Shown here piece by piece: positions 36,680 to 45,239 of a DNA stretch of 52,220 nt (its first letter is position 1; every line of letters starts with the position of its first letter). The notes beneath the pieces were generated by a model. It had not been told where the DNA came from, searched no databases, and saw nothing but the letters and a program-made list of their open reading frames with translations. Position numbers and translations under genes: made by a program. The stretch lies in NCBI GenBank assembly GCA_016209605.1, contig JACQVS010000094.1, positions 1 to 52,220 on the forward strand, written 5' to 3'. Source of the DNA: Planctomycetota bacterium (GTDB lineage Bacteria > Planctomycetota > UBA8108 > JACQVS01).

Positions 36680-37423
36680 CTAGCTGCCGCCGCCCAAGGT
36701 TTCCTCCTCGGCCGTCAATTCCAGGAAGGCTTCCTCGAGGTCCTTGCTCGAGCTGGCGCGCAGGGTCGAGGTCTGGCCCTCGAAGATGAGCTGCCCGCGG
36801 TGGAGGATGCCGATGCGCTCGGCGATCTCCTCGGCGATGTCCAGGGAGTGGGTCGACATGAAGATGGTGGTGCCTTCGCGGGCGCGCTGGCGGAGGAAGG
36901 CGATGGCGGCGCGGATGTTGTGGGGGTCGAGGCCCACCCAGGGCTCGTCGATGATCACCACCCTGGGGCGGTGCAGGAAGCAGGCGGTGAAGGCGAGGCG
37001 CTGGCGCATGCCGTGGGAATAGGTCTCGATCAGGCGGTCTGACTGGCCGTTCAAGCCGAAGATGTCGAGGAGCCTTTGCCCCTCCTCCTGGATCTCCCGC
37101 CGCGGCATGCGGTAGAGCCCGCCGATGAAGTTGAGGAACTCCCAGCCCGTCAGCTTGCCGTACAGGAAGGGATGGTCCGGGATGTAGCCGATGAAGGCCT
37201 TGGCGGCGACCGGGTCCACGCCGATGTCGATTCCGTGGATGCGCACGGTGCCGCCGGTGGGCTGGAGCAAGCCGGCCATGAGCTTCATGGTGGTGGTCTT
37301 GCCGGCGCCGTTGGGTCCCAGGAAGGTGAAGAACACCCCCTCCTCGATGGCCAGGTTCAAGCGGTTCACCGCCACGGTGTCGCCGAACTTCTTGGTGAGG
37401 TCGATGATCTCGATGGCCGGCAT
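36680..37423 (-). CDS. ABC transporter ATP-binding protein (ABC-2 exporter type)
   Basis: The 247-residue ATPase has Walker A GPNGAGKTT, a signature motif varied to YSHGMRQR, Walker B 'VVIIDEPWVGLD' and the H-loop 'FMSTHSLD'. Daughter-type features place it with ABC-2 exporters of the CcmA/NatA class. It is the last gene of the operon, its ATG 2 bp after the preceding TGA, with GGAGG 9 nt upstream. It pairs with the permease encoded two genes earlier. Cargo unknown. Confidence 0.93.
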   Translation of the reverse strand: MPAIEIIDLTKKFGDTVAVNRLNLAIEEGVFFTFLGPNGAGKTTTMKLMAGLLQPTGGTVRIHGIDIGVDPVAAKAFIGYIPDHPFLYGKLTGWEFLNFIGGLYRMPRREIQEEGQRLLDIFGLNGQSDRLIETYSHGMRQRLAFTACFLHRPRVVIIDEPWVGLDPHNIRAAIAFLRQRAREGTTIFMSTHSLDIAEEIAERIGILHRGQLIFEGQTSTLRASSSKDLEEAFLELTAEEETLGGGS

Positions 37424-37425
37424 GC

Positions 37426-38229
37426 TCACTCGCCTCCCAAAAACCCCCGGCGCGCTTCCTCGCGCGTCTCGCGCACCAGGACCACATCCGTGGGCGGCGG
37501 GATCTCCTGGCGCAGGGTTTCGCCGTCGGGCGTGACCCAGCTCTGGTAGGTGATCCCCTCGACCTGCGTCTCCAGGTGAAAGCAGTCCACCTTCATGCCG
37601 CTCAAGATTAGCCGGGCGCGCTCCTTGACCTCGATTTTGGCGAGTGCCGTGCTCTGCAGGATCGGATTGAACACCGGAATTTCGTAAGTCTGGCCGACCT
37701 CGAAGCCGGCGATGGGCAGGCTGGGCATCAGCCCGTCGCTCAAGAAGAACTCCTTGAGAGGGAGCGCTTGCTCGAAGACCTTGAGGGAGCCCGCCTGGGC
37801 CGTGAGGACGAGGGCGTTGTTCCGGCGCTCCCCGGAGATATGGATCGCGCGCTTATCCATTTCAATGTTGATGGATAATTTTTCGGGGATCATCTGGAGG
37901 TCCGCATCCACCGTCCCGTTGATGCGGATCTGGCTTCCCTTGCCGAAGAGGTCGACGGCGATTCGCCCGTCGATTTTCGTGTGATGCTGGATCCCCTCCT
38001 CCTCCAGGCTCTTCGTGAAGACGACGCCGGTGTAGCCGATCTTGCGCGAGCCGCGGTAAATCCCCATCCACCGCTCGCGGTACCAGTCGGTGCCGAAGTA
38101 GCTGCTCACCCCCTGGCGGTAGAGGTCGAAGTTGCGGACCTCGATCTGGCGCCGGAGGAGGAGACCGTTCATCGAGAGCCAGAAGGCGACGATGGCGATG
38201 GTCCAGAGAAGGCTGAGGAGTCTGGTCAT
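37426..38229 (-). CDS. Membrane-anchored exported protein of the ABC operon
   Basis: The 267-residue protein has one N-terminal hydrophobic helix (about 5-22), then a beta-rich periplasmic part ('WMGIYRGSRKIGYTGVVFTK', 'ISGERRNNALVLTAQAGSLK', 'VDCFHLETQVEGITYQSWVTPDG'). The 'GYTG...' and 'SWVTPDGETL' phrases resemble proteins annotated as transglutaminase-associated or DUF3108-like, but I cannot assign a family. It lies between permease and ATPase genes with gaps of 5 and 2 bp, so it is almost certainly part of the same machinery, perhaps as a periplasmic accessory subunit. Longer in-frame ORF upstream is a shadow of the permease gene. Confidence 0.75.
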   Translation of the reverse strand: MTRLLSLLWTIAIVAFWLSMNGLLLRRQIEVRNFDLYRQGVSSYFGTDWYRERWMGIYRGSRKIGYTGVVFTKSLEEEGIQHHTKIDGRIAVDLFGKGSQIRINGTVDADLQMIPEKLSINIEMDKRAIHISGERRNNALVLTAQAGSLKVFEQALPLKEFFLSDGLMPSLPIAGFEVGQTYEIPVFNPILQSTALAKIEVKERARLILSGMKVDCFHLETQVEGITYQSWVTPDGETLRQEIPPPTDVVLVRETREEARRGFLGGE

Positions 38230-38234
38230 GGCCT

Positions 38235-39917
38235 CTAGAAGTCCATTCGTCTCAAGGATCTTTCGCCCAGCCGCAGGACCAGATGGGCGATGAGCAGGGT
38301 GAACAGAAAAGACGCCAGATGCGCCATCCAGAGGAGCGTTCCAGGCGGTTGGGGGCCGGTCAGGAGGTACGGCGCGGCCTCGAAGGCCAGGATGGCGGCG
38401 ATTGAAAGCGCGCTGGCGAAGAAATTCAGCGTCCCGCCCAGGCCGACGGCGATGCGGGCGGGGTTGTCCTCCGCCAGGCTGGGGTAGGCGGCGCCGAAGC
38501 CGGTCGCCAGCGCCGTGAGCAGCCAGCCGCAGAGGGTAGTGGTGTAGAGCGCCGCCAGGGTGAAGTCCCAGCGGAACCGCAAGGAGAGGCACGCCCCCAG
38601 GGTGGCGAGCAGGCCCAGGCTCAAGATCAAAAATCGGCCGAAGCGCGCTTTCTGCTGGACCAGGAACGATCGCTCGAGGGGGGCGAGGCCGATGATCCAG
38701 AAGGCCTGCCCCTCCAGGCTGATGAGCGGAAAGAGGAACCGCGAGCTGAAAGATGACAGGATGAGGCAGAGCGCCGCCAGGTTGCAGAAGTAAAGGACCA
38801 CGCGCCACTGCGCGCTGAAGAGGCCGCTGGGGATCTGCATCAGGCTGAGAACATAAACCACCATGAGGAGGAGGAAGAGGATGAACTGGCTGATCTGGGC
38901 CGGGGCGCGGATGAAGGTGATCAGGTCCTTCCAGATCAGCACGCCCATGGGGCCGGGATCGACGCCCCATCTTCCTGGCGCTCTGACCGGGCTGGCGGCC
39001 GGCCGCGTGCGCCGCCTCCAGAAAGGCGCCGGCTCGGCCGTGCGTACCCAGCGGTCGCCGTAGAAATACCGGGCGTAGGTCCGGAAAACCGGCAGGAAGA
39101 TGAGGGTGTTGGCGATCAGGAGTCCCGCCTGGAAGAGCATCTCCCGATGCTGGCCGGCGGCGGCGGCGAGGATCCCGGCCGTGGCCCAGGTGCTGGGAAC
39201 GAACGGGGACTGGAGGGCGGTGAGCTGCAGGGTGAACTTGTTGAGCGCCGCCAGGTTGTCCTCGCCGTTGAAGGAGGCGAAGTCGAAGGACTGGAAGAAG
39301 TTCCAGCCCACCACGACTTGCAGCGCCACCACGGCGATGAAGAGCTTTTGAAAGGTCCAGCGCCGGATGATGGTCAAGAGCAGGATGGTCACCAGGACGC
39401 CCGCGGCCCCGCAAAAAATGATGAAGAGGAGGAGGAGGCCGGCCGCTTCCAGGAAGTAGAGCCAGGAGGCCTGGCGGATCACGCCGTAGGCCGCCGCCAC
39501 GGGGAGGCAGAGGATCAAGGTAGCCCAGCCGCTGAAGGCCACCGACTCGATCGCCTTGGCGAAGAAGATCGGCACCGGCGAGAGGGGCTGCTCGAAGAAG
39601 AAGGCGGTTTCCCTGGCCAGGAAGAGCGAGGTGTACGCGACGATCGCCGTGGAAATGGAAACCATGGTGAAGAGCACCAGGAAGAGGAGCCCCAGGAGCC
39701 GGGAGTTGAGCGGAGCGCCGATCGCCGGAAACGACTGGATGAACTTGAAGCTGTAGAGGGAGACGCTGTAGCCGATGCCGACCACCACCGCCAGGCCGAA
39801 GATGACCACGCCGGTCTTGGCGACCGAGTCCCTGCGGAAGTCGAGGAGGAGGTTCCGCAGGGTGCGAAGGCGCATCCAGGCAAGAACCAGGCCAGGGGAG
39901 GGGGATTTGAATGCCAT
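38235..39917 (-). CDS. ABC-2 type permease
   Basis: The 560-residue protein is highly hydrophobic with about 12 predicted membrane helices, including 'GVVIFGLAVVVGIGYSVSL', 'LLGLLFLVLFTMVSISTAIV' and 'LLLLFIIFCGAAGVLVTILL'. Between halves lies a soluble stretch (about 295-330). It resembles the large ABC permeases that pair with a single ATPase, such as putative ABC exporters of ABC-2 type. ATG at 39917 is favoured; it lies 8 bp after the stop of the upstream aminopeptidase. Substrate unknown. Confidence 0.88.
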   Translation of the reverse strand: MAFKSPSPGLVLAWMRLRTLRNLLLDFRRDSVAKTGVVIFGLAVVVGIGYSVSLYSFKFIQSFPAIGAPLNSRLLGLLFLVLFTMVSISTAIVAYTSLFLARETAFFFEQPLSPVPIFFAKAIESVAFSGWATLILCLPVAAAYGVIRQASWLYFLEAAGLLLLFIIFCGAAGVLVTILLLTIIRRWTFQKLFIAVVALQVVVGWNFFQSFDFASFNGEDNLAALNKFTLQLTALQSPFVPSTWATAGILAAAAGQHREMLFQAGLLIANTLIFLPVFRTYARYFYGDRWVRTAEPAPFWRRRTRPAASPVRAPGRWGVDPGPMGVLIWKDLITFIRAPAQISQFILFLLLMVVYVLSLMQIPSGLFSAQWRVVLYFCNLAALCLILSSFSSRFLFPLISLEGQAFWIIGLAPLERSFLVQQKARFGRFLILSLGLLATLGACLSLRFRWDFTLAALYTTTLCGWLLTALATGFGAAYPSLAEDNPARIAVGLGGTLNFFASALSIAAILAFEAAPYLLTGPQPPGTLLWMAHLASFLFTLLIAHLVLRLGERSLRRMDF

Positions 39918-39925
39918 CGTTGATT

Positions 39926-41002
39926 TTACCGTTTTCCGCCGCTGCCGAATCGCCACTGTGGCGACACCATTTGTTGCATCGCCGGCACCGGATCCTCATC
40001 CTTCGGCAGACTTTTCAAGAATGCCACAAGCCGGGGGAGGTCGCCATCAAAATGGTCCAGTAATTTTTCCATCATGGGCACGTGCTCCTGATACTGGCCG
40101 CTCGCCAGGATGAGGGCGTTGGAGGGCGGCAGGGCCGGCCGCGCCTTCCCGGGCGCGGCCGGTTCCGGAAACATGGCGGCGGAGGCGGTTGCGAAGATGG
40201 CCGCTTTGCGCCGCCTCTTGACCGGGTCGGGAAGGGCCGACCGGTACAGCGCGTCCAGGTCCTGGCGCAGGCGGTGGAGGAGGCGGTTGTGGAAGTCCGC
40301 TTCCTCGAGGCCGGCGAAGTAGCCGGCCAGCTCCGGGGAGGGGCTGCCGAAGCGTTTTTCTATGAAGCGGCGGGCCCCTGCACGGGCCACGGCAGCCGCC
40401 AGGCTCTCGTTCAAGGCGATCCGGTCCTTGAAGAAGACCGTCCGGTGGATCAGCTCGTGGATCAGGAGCTCCGCCAGCTCTCCCGGGGGCAGATCCAGCA
40501 TGGTGGAGAGGATCGGATCCTCGAACCAGCCCAGGGTGCTGAAGGCGCCCACTTCCGAAAGGCGCGTGTCCCAGCCGGCCTGTGCCAGCCGGTCCCGCTC
40601 CGCTTCGGCGTCGGCGCGGTCGAAGAATCCCTTGTAGGCCACCTCGCCGACGAAGGGAAAGGACCAGCGGTAGGGGATCATCGCCAGCGGGTGGGCCGCC
40701 GAGACGATGTAGGAGATGGCCTTGCCGCCGGTCTCGTAGTAAGCGGTGTAGGCGTCGCCCACCTCGAGGCCGATTTCCTCCCGGGCGAACCGGCGGATCT
40801 CGGGGATCAGCTCCAGGTTCCGGCGCTGGGCCTCCCCGAGCTGGAGCTGGCCAGCTTCGCCGCCGGCCTCGTTTTCGACCCGTTTGGCCCCCCAGAGGAT
40901 GCCGAGCTCGCCGATCCCCTGGCGGAGCACGTAGCCGGACTGGCAGCCCCACAAGGCCAGGCCGAGGAGGATGGGGAAAAACTTAGTTCTTGACCAGATC
41001 AT
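39926..41002 (-). CDS. Predicted aminopeptidase lipoprotein (PF10023-like)
   Basis: The 358-residue product has a lipoprotein signal (LALWGC, Cys20) and the zinc peptidase motif HELIH at 182-186, followed by 'ALNESLAAAVA' with Glu199 as the likely third ligand. The sequence 'RRFAREEIGLEVGDAYTAYY' and 'PFVGEVAYKGFF' fits the Aminopep family of predicted aminopeptidases. The mature enzyme is probably on the outer or inner membrane face. ATG at 41002 overlaps the previous gene by 20 bp; the longer extension is not protein-like. Confidence 0.88.
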   Translation of the reverse strand: MIWSRTKFFPILLGLALWGCQSGYVLRQGIGELGILWGAKRVENEAGGEAGQLQLGEAQRRNLELIPEIRRFAREEIGLEVGDAYTAYYETGGKAISYIVSAAHPLAMIPYRWSFPFVGEVAYKGFFDRADAEAERDRLAQAGWDTRLSEVGAFSTLGWFEDPILSTMLDLPPGELAELLIHELIHRTVFFKDRIALNESLAAAVARAGARRFIEKRFGSPSPELAGYFAGLEEADFHNRLLHRLRQDLDALYRSALPDPVKRRRKAAIFATASAAMFPEPAAPGKARPALPPSNALILASGQYQEHVPMMEKLLDHFDGDLPRLVAFLKSLPKDEDPVPAMQQMVSPQWRFGSGGKR

Positions 41003-42476
41003 CGCTCGTGATCGACGGGCACCAGTACTTTTCAATGTGCTGGACCACCAGCTCCGTGCCTTCCTCGTGGCTGGCGTGCGGCGGATCCTTGGGATCATAC
41101 ATGGTATCGGTCAAGTCGCGCACCAGAACGCAGCGGAATCCCCAGCGGGTCAGCTGGCGGATGGCGAAGGAGCGGCCGAGGACGCACATGTTGGTGTGGA
41201 CGCCCATGATGAGGACGTGCTTGACGCCGAGCTGTTTGAGGAAGCGGTAGATCTCCTGGCCGTTGTCGGAAACGCCGTCCAGCTCGCCGATCTCGATCTT
41301 CGCGTCCTGCCGGGTCCAGGCCATGTGCCAGGGCTTTTCCGCGGTGTCGCAGCCGCCGTCCGAGTCGTCGATGGGGAGCGGCGGGTCTTTCAAGTCCAGA
41401 TCCTTCGGCGGCGGGGCGGTCTTCGGGGCTAGCTGGACGCGGCGCCGCTGGACCGTGCCCTCGTAAAAGGACATGGTCTCCGAGGGGGCGTGGATGATCT
41501 GCACCCCTTTCGCCCGCGCCGCGGCGGCGGCGGCGTTCATCTTCCCGGCCAGCTTGCCGCAGCGCTCGGTGGCCCCCCTGCACCAGTGCTGGTCCCACAT
41601 GTCGCAGATGATGATGGCCATCTCGGAGGCGGGGATCGCTTTCTCGAGGCGCACCTCCTCCCACTGGCCGCTCCCCTTGAAGGCCTCCACCCGGCTGCGG
41701 AGATGCAGCTTCAAGGCGGCGCCGGTGTTCGGACGGAGCGCCACCGGCGGAAATTTCCTCGCGGGAACCTCGCGCCCGGCGGTCCAGAACAGCGCATTGG
41801 CGATGAGCTGCCGGAAGGCGGCGTTTTCGAAGTCGTCGACCGTGCCCAGGGAGGTGTAAAAAATCCGGCCGCCGTTGTAGGAGCGGGTCCAGGCCGAGGG
41901 TTCCGTGCCGTCGGGCGTCGCGCCGGTCAGGAGCAGCTCGGCATCTTCGGCGATGGGTCCCGCCTTGTAGAGGCTGGCGAGCGACCGGAAGGGGGGCACG
42001 CCCCGGAGCACCGGATGGCCGGCGGCCTCGGGATGGATCTCCACCCTGGCGGTCGGGCCCTTGCCGTAATGGCCGTGATAGTTCCCCCCGAGGACGAGCC
42101 TGTCGAACTCGAGCCAGGTCTGGACGGCGTGGCTCGCTGTTCGGATGCCGACGATGGGGCGGCCGGAGAGGCAGTATTTCTTGAAGCGCTCGAGCTGCTC
42201 CCCTTCGAGTTCAATGCGGCGGGTGAAGATGAGCGCCACATCGCAGCGCTCCAGGGGCTCGAGGCTCGGCATCTCCTTCATCGAGATGGCGCGCAGCAAG
42301 GTCGCCTCGACCGGATAAGAGCTTTCGAGGTGCTGCTTGAACGCCGAGAGTGACTTGTCCGACTCGTACTCGAAGGATCCCGACAGCAGGCACACCTTGA
42401 GGGGGGCCTCCGCCGCGTCCCCCCGCGCCGGCCGGAAGAAGAACGCCAACGACAACAGCACGATCAACGGTTTCAT
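40983..42476 (-). CDS. ThuA-like + isochorismatase (cysteine hydrolase) fusion, exported
   Basis: The 497-residue protein has a signal peptide (cleavage near residue 20-22). Residues about 26-234 are ThuA/glutamine-amidotransferase-like ('FTRRIELEGEQLERFKKYCL', 'GNYHGHYGKGPTARVEIHPE', 'WTRSYNGGRIFYTSLGTVDD'). Residues about 286-485 form an isochorismatase-fold hydrolase with Asp292 (IIICDMWDQHWC) and catalytic Cys431 (VHTNMCVLGRS). The fusion of these two exported domains suggests breakdown of an amide or sugar-like compound outside the cytoplasm; the substrate is unknown. GAGG lies upstream of the ATG at 42476. First gene of the five-gene operon. Confidence 0.88.
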   Translation of the reverse strand: MKPLIVLLSLAFFFRPARGDAAEAPLKVCLLSGSFEYESDKSLSAFKQHLESSYPVEATLLRAISMKEMPSLEPLERCDVALIFTRRIELEGEQLERFKKYCLSGRPIVGIRTASHAVQTWLEFDRLVLGGNYHGHYGKGPTARVEIHPEAAGHPVLRGVPPFRSLASLYKAGPIAEDAELLLTGATPDGTEPSAWTRSYNGGRIFYTSLGTVDDFENAAFRQLIANALFWTAGREVPARKFPPVALRPNTGAALKLHLRSRVEAFKGSGQWEEVRLEKAIPASEMAIIICDMWDQHWCRGATERCGKLAGKMNAAAAAARAKGVQIIHAPSETMSFYEGTVQRRRVQLAPKTAPPPKDLDLKDPPLPIDDSDGGCDTAEKPWHMAWTRQDAKIEIGELDGVSDNGQEIYRFLKQLGVKHVLIMGVHTNMCVLGRSFAIRQLTRWGFRCVLVRDLTDTMYDPKDPPHASHEEGTELVVQHIEKYWCPSITSDDLVKN

Positions 42477-42621
42477 GATGCCATCCTCACCAGGAGAGAA
42501 CTCTTGATTTTGAATGCCGATTATCGCCGCCAGACCGCCCGGGGCAACCGTCATCTTGAAAAATCCGGTCGCCGGGGCCGTTTTTGCGGTTAGAATCGCC
42601 GCATCGTTCTCAACTTGTGAA

Positions 42622-43554
42622 ATGGCCATGCTTCCGCGCTACTTTTCGCTCCAACCGTTCGTCCCCTGGCAGCAGAGCGAGCGTCCAGCCGGCTGGAGCC
42701 GCCTCTTCGGCCGCGCCGCCGAGCTGGAAGTGGAGATCGGCTTCGGCAGCGGAGAGTTCCTGGTGCAACTGGCCCGCGCCCAGCCCGACCGGAACTTCGT
42801 CGGCCTCGAGCTGGAGTGGGCGGTCATCCAGAAGGCCCTCCGCAAGATCGCCCTGGCCCGGGCCCCCAACGTGCGGGTGCTCCTCGTGGACGCGCGGGTA
42901 GCCCTGGAGAGGCTCTTCGCGCCGCAGTCGATCAGCCGGGTTTATTCGCTCTTCCCGTTCCCCTGGCCGAAGAAGCGGCACGTGAAGCATCGCCTGTTCA
43001 CCTCGGCCCTCCTCAAGCTCCTCAACAGCCGCCTCGTGAACGGCGGCGAAGCTCGAATCGTCACCGATGACCGGTCGTTTTCGGAATGGGTGGCCGAGCA
43101 GATCCCCGGAACCGGCTTCCGGCTGCAGCGCCAGGCGGTGCCGCCGCGGTTCGGCACCCGGTACGAGCGCAAGTGGAGGAGGGAGGGCCAGGAGCGCTTT
43201 TACGAGCTGCAGCTCATCAAGGAGACCGCTCTCTCCGTTCCCGTTGTGGAGGACATCCCTTTGCGAATCCATCGATTGGCCCGATTCCATCCCGATCGCT
43301 TCCATCCCGAAGGCACCGGCGGCCCCCTGGCCGTCGAGTTCAAGGACTTCATCTTCGATCCGGTCCGCTCGGTCGCCATGGTGCGGGTGGTGGTGGCCGA
43401 GGACAGCCTGCTTCAGAACTTCTGGATCGAGATCGTGAAGGGGGAGGGGGGCTGGAGCATCCGCGCCGCCAAGGGCTGCTCCATGGTCCCGACCGCCGGC
43501 GCGCAAAAGGCCCTCGACTTGGTGAAGGAAGCCGCCGAGAAGGGGCTGGCATGA
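42622..43554 (+). CDS. trmB: tRNA (guanine-N7-)-methyltransferase TrmB, extended form
   Basis: The 310-residue protein has the TrmB AdoMet fold: 'EVEIGFGSGEFLVQLA', 'NFVGLELEWAVIQKAL' and 'RVYSLFPFPWPKKRHVKHRLF'. TrmB makes m7G46 in tRNA. The usual FPDPWxK motif reads FPFPWPK, so the conserved Asp is replaced by Phe. A C-terminal extension of about 110 residues beyond the usual 200-odd ('LARFHPDRFHPEGTGGPLAV' and on) is present, as in some thermophile and deep-branching homologues. The PhoD gene overlaps its stop by 4 bp (ATGA). ATG 42622 or 42628 both possible. Confidence 0.85.
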   Translation: MAMLPRYFSLQPFVPWQQSERPAGWSRLFGRAAELEVEIGFGSGEFLVQLARAQPDRNFVGLELEWAVIQKALRKIALARAPNVRVLLVDARVALERLFAPQSISRVYSLFPFPWPKKRHVKHRLFTSALLKLLNSRLVNGGEARIVTDDRSFSEWVAEQIPGTGFRLQRQAVPPRFGTRYERKWRREGQERFYELQLIKETALSVPVVEDIPLRIHRLARFHPDRFHPEGTGGPLAVEFKDFIFDPVRSVAMVRVVVAEDSLLQNFWIEIVKGEGGWSIRAAKGCSMVPTAGAQKALDLVKEAAEKGLA

Positions 43555-44807
43555 GATCGAAAGCGATTTTTTTATCCGCGCTGGCGGCTCTGGCTACTTG
43601 GGGCTGCGAGCTGCTCGAATCTCCAGCCCAGGCCGGCCGCTGGCAGGTCATTGGCCCCATGGTCGGATCGGTGACGCCGGGCGAGGCCACGGTCTGGGCG
43701 TACGCGGGTGAGAACGCCGATCTGGAGATTCGCTGGCAGGCGGAGGGCGAGGCCGGCGCCCCATCTTCAAAGCAGAAGATGATCGTCGCCGGGGACGGCC
43801 ACTTCGCCGCCACCGCGCGGCTCGTCGGTCTCAAGCCCGGCACCACCTACAGCTACCAGGTTTTCCGGAGCGGCAGGACGGACGAAAACTGGCGCGGCGC
43901 CTTCGCCACCCCCCCTCCGGAAGGAACGCCGGCGCGGTTCAAGATGGCGGTTTCCTCGTGCATGAATGTCAAAAAATTTCCGGCGCAGCCATCCTGGTAC
44001 CTGATGCTCGCCGAGCGTCCGGCCTTCCACCTGCTCCTCGGCGACAACGTTTACTCCAACACCTCGAACCGCGAGGCGCTGTGGGAGAAGCACCTCGAGC
44101 AGCGTCGAGTCGAGGAGTTCGCGGCGGTGATCCGCAGCGTGCCGACGTACGCCGTCTGGGATGACCACGACTACGGGGTCAACAACTCCGACCGCACCGA
44201 GCAGGGGAAGGAGGAGTCCCTGAAGGCTTTCCGCGAGCTGTTCGCCAATCCCGGCTACGGCACCCCGGAGGCAGCCGGGGTGTTTTTCCGCTTCACCTGG
44301 GGGGAGGTGGATTTCTTCCTGCTCGATGTGCGGTACTACCGCTCGCCGGACAGCGCTCCCAACGACGACAAGAAGGAGATGCTAGGTGAGGCGCAGTTCC
44401 ACTGGCTGGAGGAGGGGCTCAAGGCCTCGCGGGCCAAGTTCAAGGTGATCGCCTCGGGGAGCACCCTGCGGGCGAGCGCCAGCGACGGCTGGAGGCTGTA
44501 CGATGCGGACCGCCGGCGGCTCTACCGGGCGGTGATGGGCGGCAAGGTGAGCGGCGTGCTGTTTCTCTCAGGGGATGTCCACCGCTGCGCCGTCGAGGTC
44601 CATGAGGCCGCCGAAACCGGCGGTTACCCCCTCTACGAGGTCATCTCTTCGGGGATCGCCAACAGTTCAACGAAGGGCTTCGCCTTCCTCGAGTTCGACA
44701 CCACGCTTCCCGATCCCGTCGCGCGCCTCCGCATCATCCACGGCGATGCGACGGTGCGATATGACAATACGGTGCGGCTCTCGGAGCTGAAGCCGAGGGG
44801 GCCATGA
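43551..44807 (+). CDS. PhoD-like phosphatase/phosphodiesterase lipoprotein
   Basis: The 418-residue product has a lipoprotein signal (ALATWGC, Cys19) and an N-terminal Fn3-like domain ('GPMVGSVTPGEATVWAYAGE', 'LKPGTTYSYQVF'). A PhoD metallophosphoesterase core follows: 'LLLGDNVYSN', 'AVWDDHDYGVNN', 'FLLDVRYYRSPDS' and 'LFLSGDVHRC'. PhoD enzymes cleave phosphodiesters and phosphomonoesters outside the cytoplasm with Ca and Fe. The start overlaps trmB by 4 bp. Phosphate scavenging is the likely role. Confidence 0.9.
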   Translation: MRSKAIFLSALAALATWGCELLESPAQAGRWQVIGPMVGSVTPGEATVWAYAGENADLEIRWQAEGEAGAPSSKQKMIVAGDGHFAATARLVGLKPGTTYSYQVFRSGRTDENWRGAFATPPPEGTPARFKMAVSSCMNVKKFPAQPSWYLMLAERPAFHLLLGDNVYSNTSNREALWEKHLEQRRVEEFAAVIRSVPTYAVWDDHDYGVNNSDRTEQGKEESLKAFRELFANPGYGTPEAAGVFFRFTWGEVDFFLLDVRYYRSPDSAPNDDKKEMLGEAQFHWLEEGLKASRAKFKVIASGSTLRASASDGWRLYDADRRRLYRAVMGGKVSGVLFLSGDVHRCAVEVHEAAETGGYPLYEVISSGIANSSTKGFAFLEFDTTLPDPVARLRIIHGDATVRYDNTVRLSELKPRGP

Positions 44808-44816
44808 GGTTGCGGA

Positions 44817-45035
44817 TTACACGTCCTTCTCGTGCCTGCGGACGTGGGAGGGGGGCAGCCGCGGCGGCGCCTTCCACTTCTCGGTGACCGGGTCGTAAAC
44901 GCCGCCGAATTTGCGGGCGCACTCGAAGCAGGCCACCACGGAAGCTGAGCGGAAGAAGATCCGCGCATCCTCCAGATCCACCTCTTCTCCGCAGACCACA
45001 CAAAGGTCTGTATCCAATTCGTCGCGTTCGCGCAT
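44817..45035 (-). CDS. Small zinc-ribbon-like protein
   Basis: The 72-residue product has two CxxC pairs (Cys12/15 and Cys36/39) around an acidic strand and 'FFRSASVVACFECARKFGG', fitting a zinc ribbon. AAAGGA lies 9 nt before the ATG at 45035, so the longer ORF to 45128 is not used. The C-terminal is basic (PSHVRRHEKDV). Function unknown. It is divergent from the desaturase gene and converges with the PhoD gene, 9 bp from its stop. Confidence 0.7.
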   Translation of the reverse strand: MRERDELDTDLCVVCGEEVDLEDARIFFRSASVVACFECARKFGGVYDPVTEKWKAPPRLPPSHVRRHEKDV

Positions 45036-45093
45036 GATTCGACGTCCTTTCTGCCTGCTTAGCATGAAGGCTTTTTCCACGGTTTTCAATTTA

Positions 45094-45156
45094 TTTTCCG
45101 CCCCAAGCATATTTTGGGACCTTGTCAAGGTCCCAAAAGGCGCGGCAGGCGGAAAA
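45094..45156. repeat. Nested perfect inverted repeats in a divergent promoter region
   Basis: The inner arms TTTTGGGACCTTG and CAAGGTCCCAAAA (45112-45138) form a perfect 13-bp inverted repeat around a single T. The outer arms TTTTCCGCC (45094-45102) and GGCGGAAAA (45148-45156) are also perfect inverse copies. It lies between the divergent zinc-ribbon and desaturase genes. It could be an operator, a cruciform site or a small mobile-element relic. The GGACCTTGTCAAG core also occurs at 13770-13782 before tRNA-Cys. Confidence 0.6.
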
Positions 45157-45239
45157 TTTGAAACCTAGCTGGTTTTTCCATCGATCACAATGTAGAATCT
45201 GATTATTTGAAGCCATTTGGAGATTTACAGAAAAGCATC

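Noticed and set aside
37426..39999. 857-codon minus-strand open frame covering the small exported protein and the permease gene
   Set aside because: Only the last 267 codons look like protein; the rest is an out-of-frame shadow of the permease.
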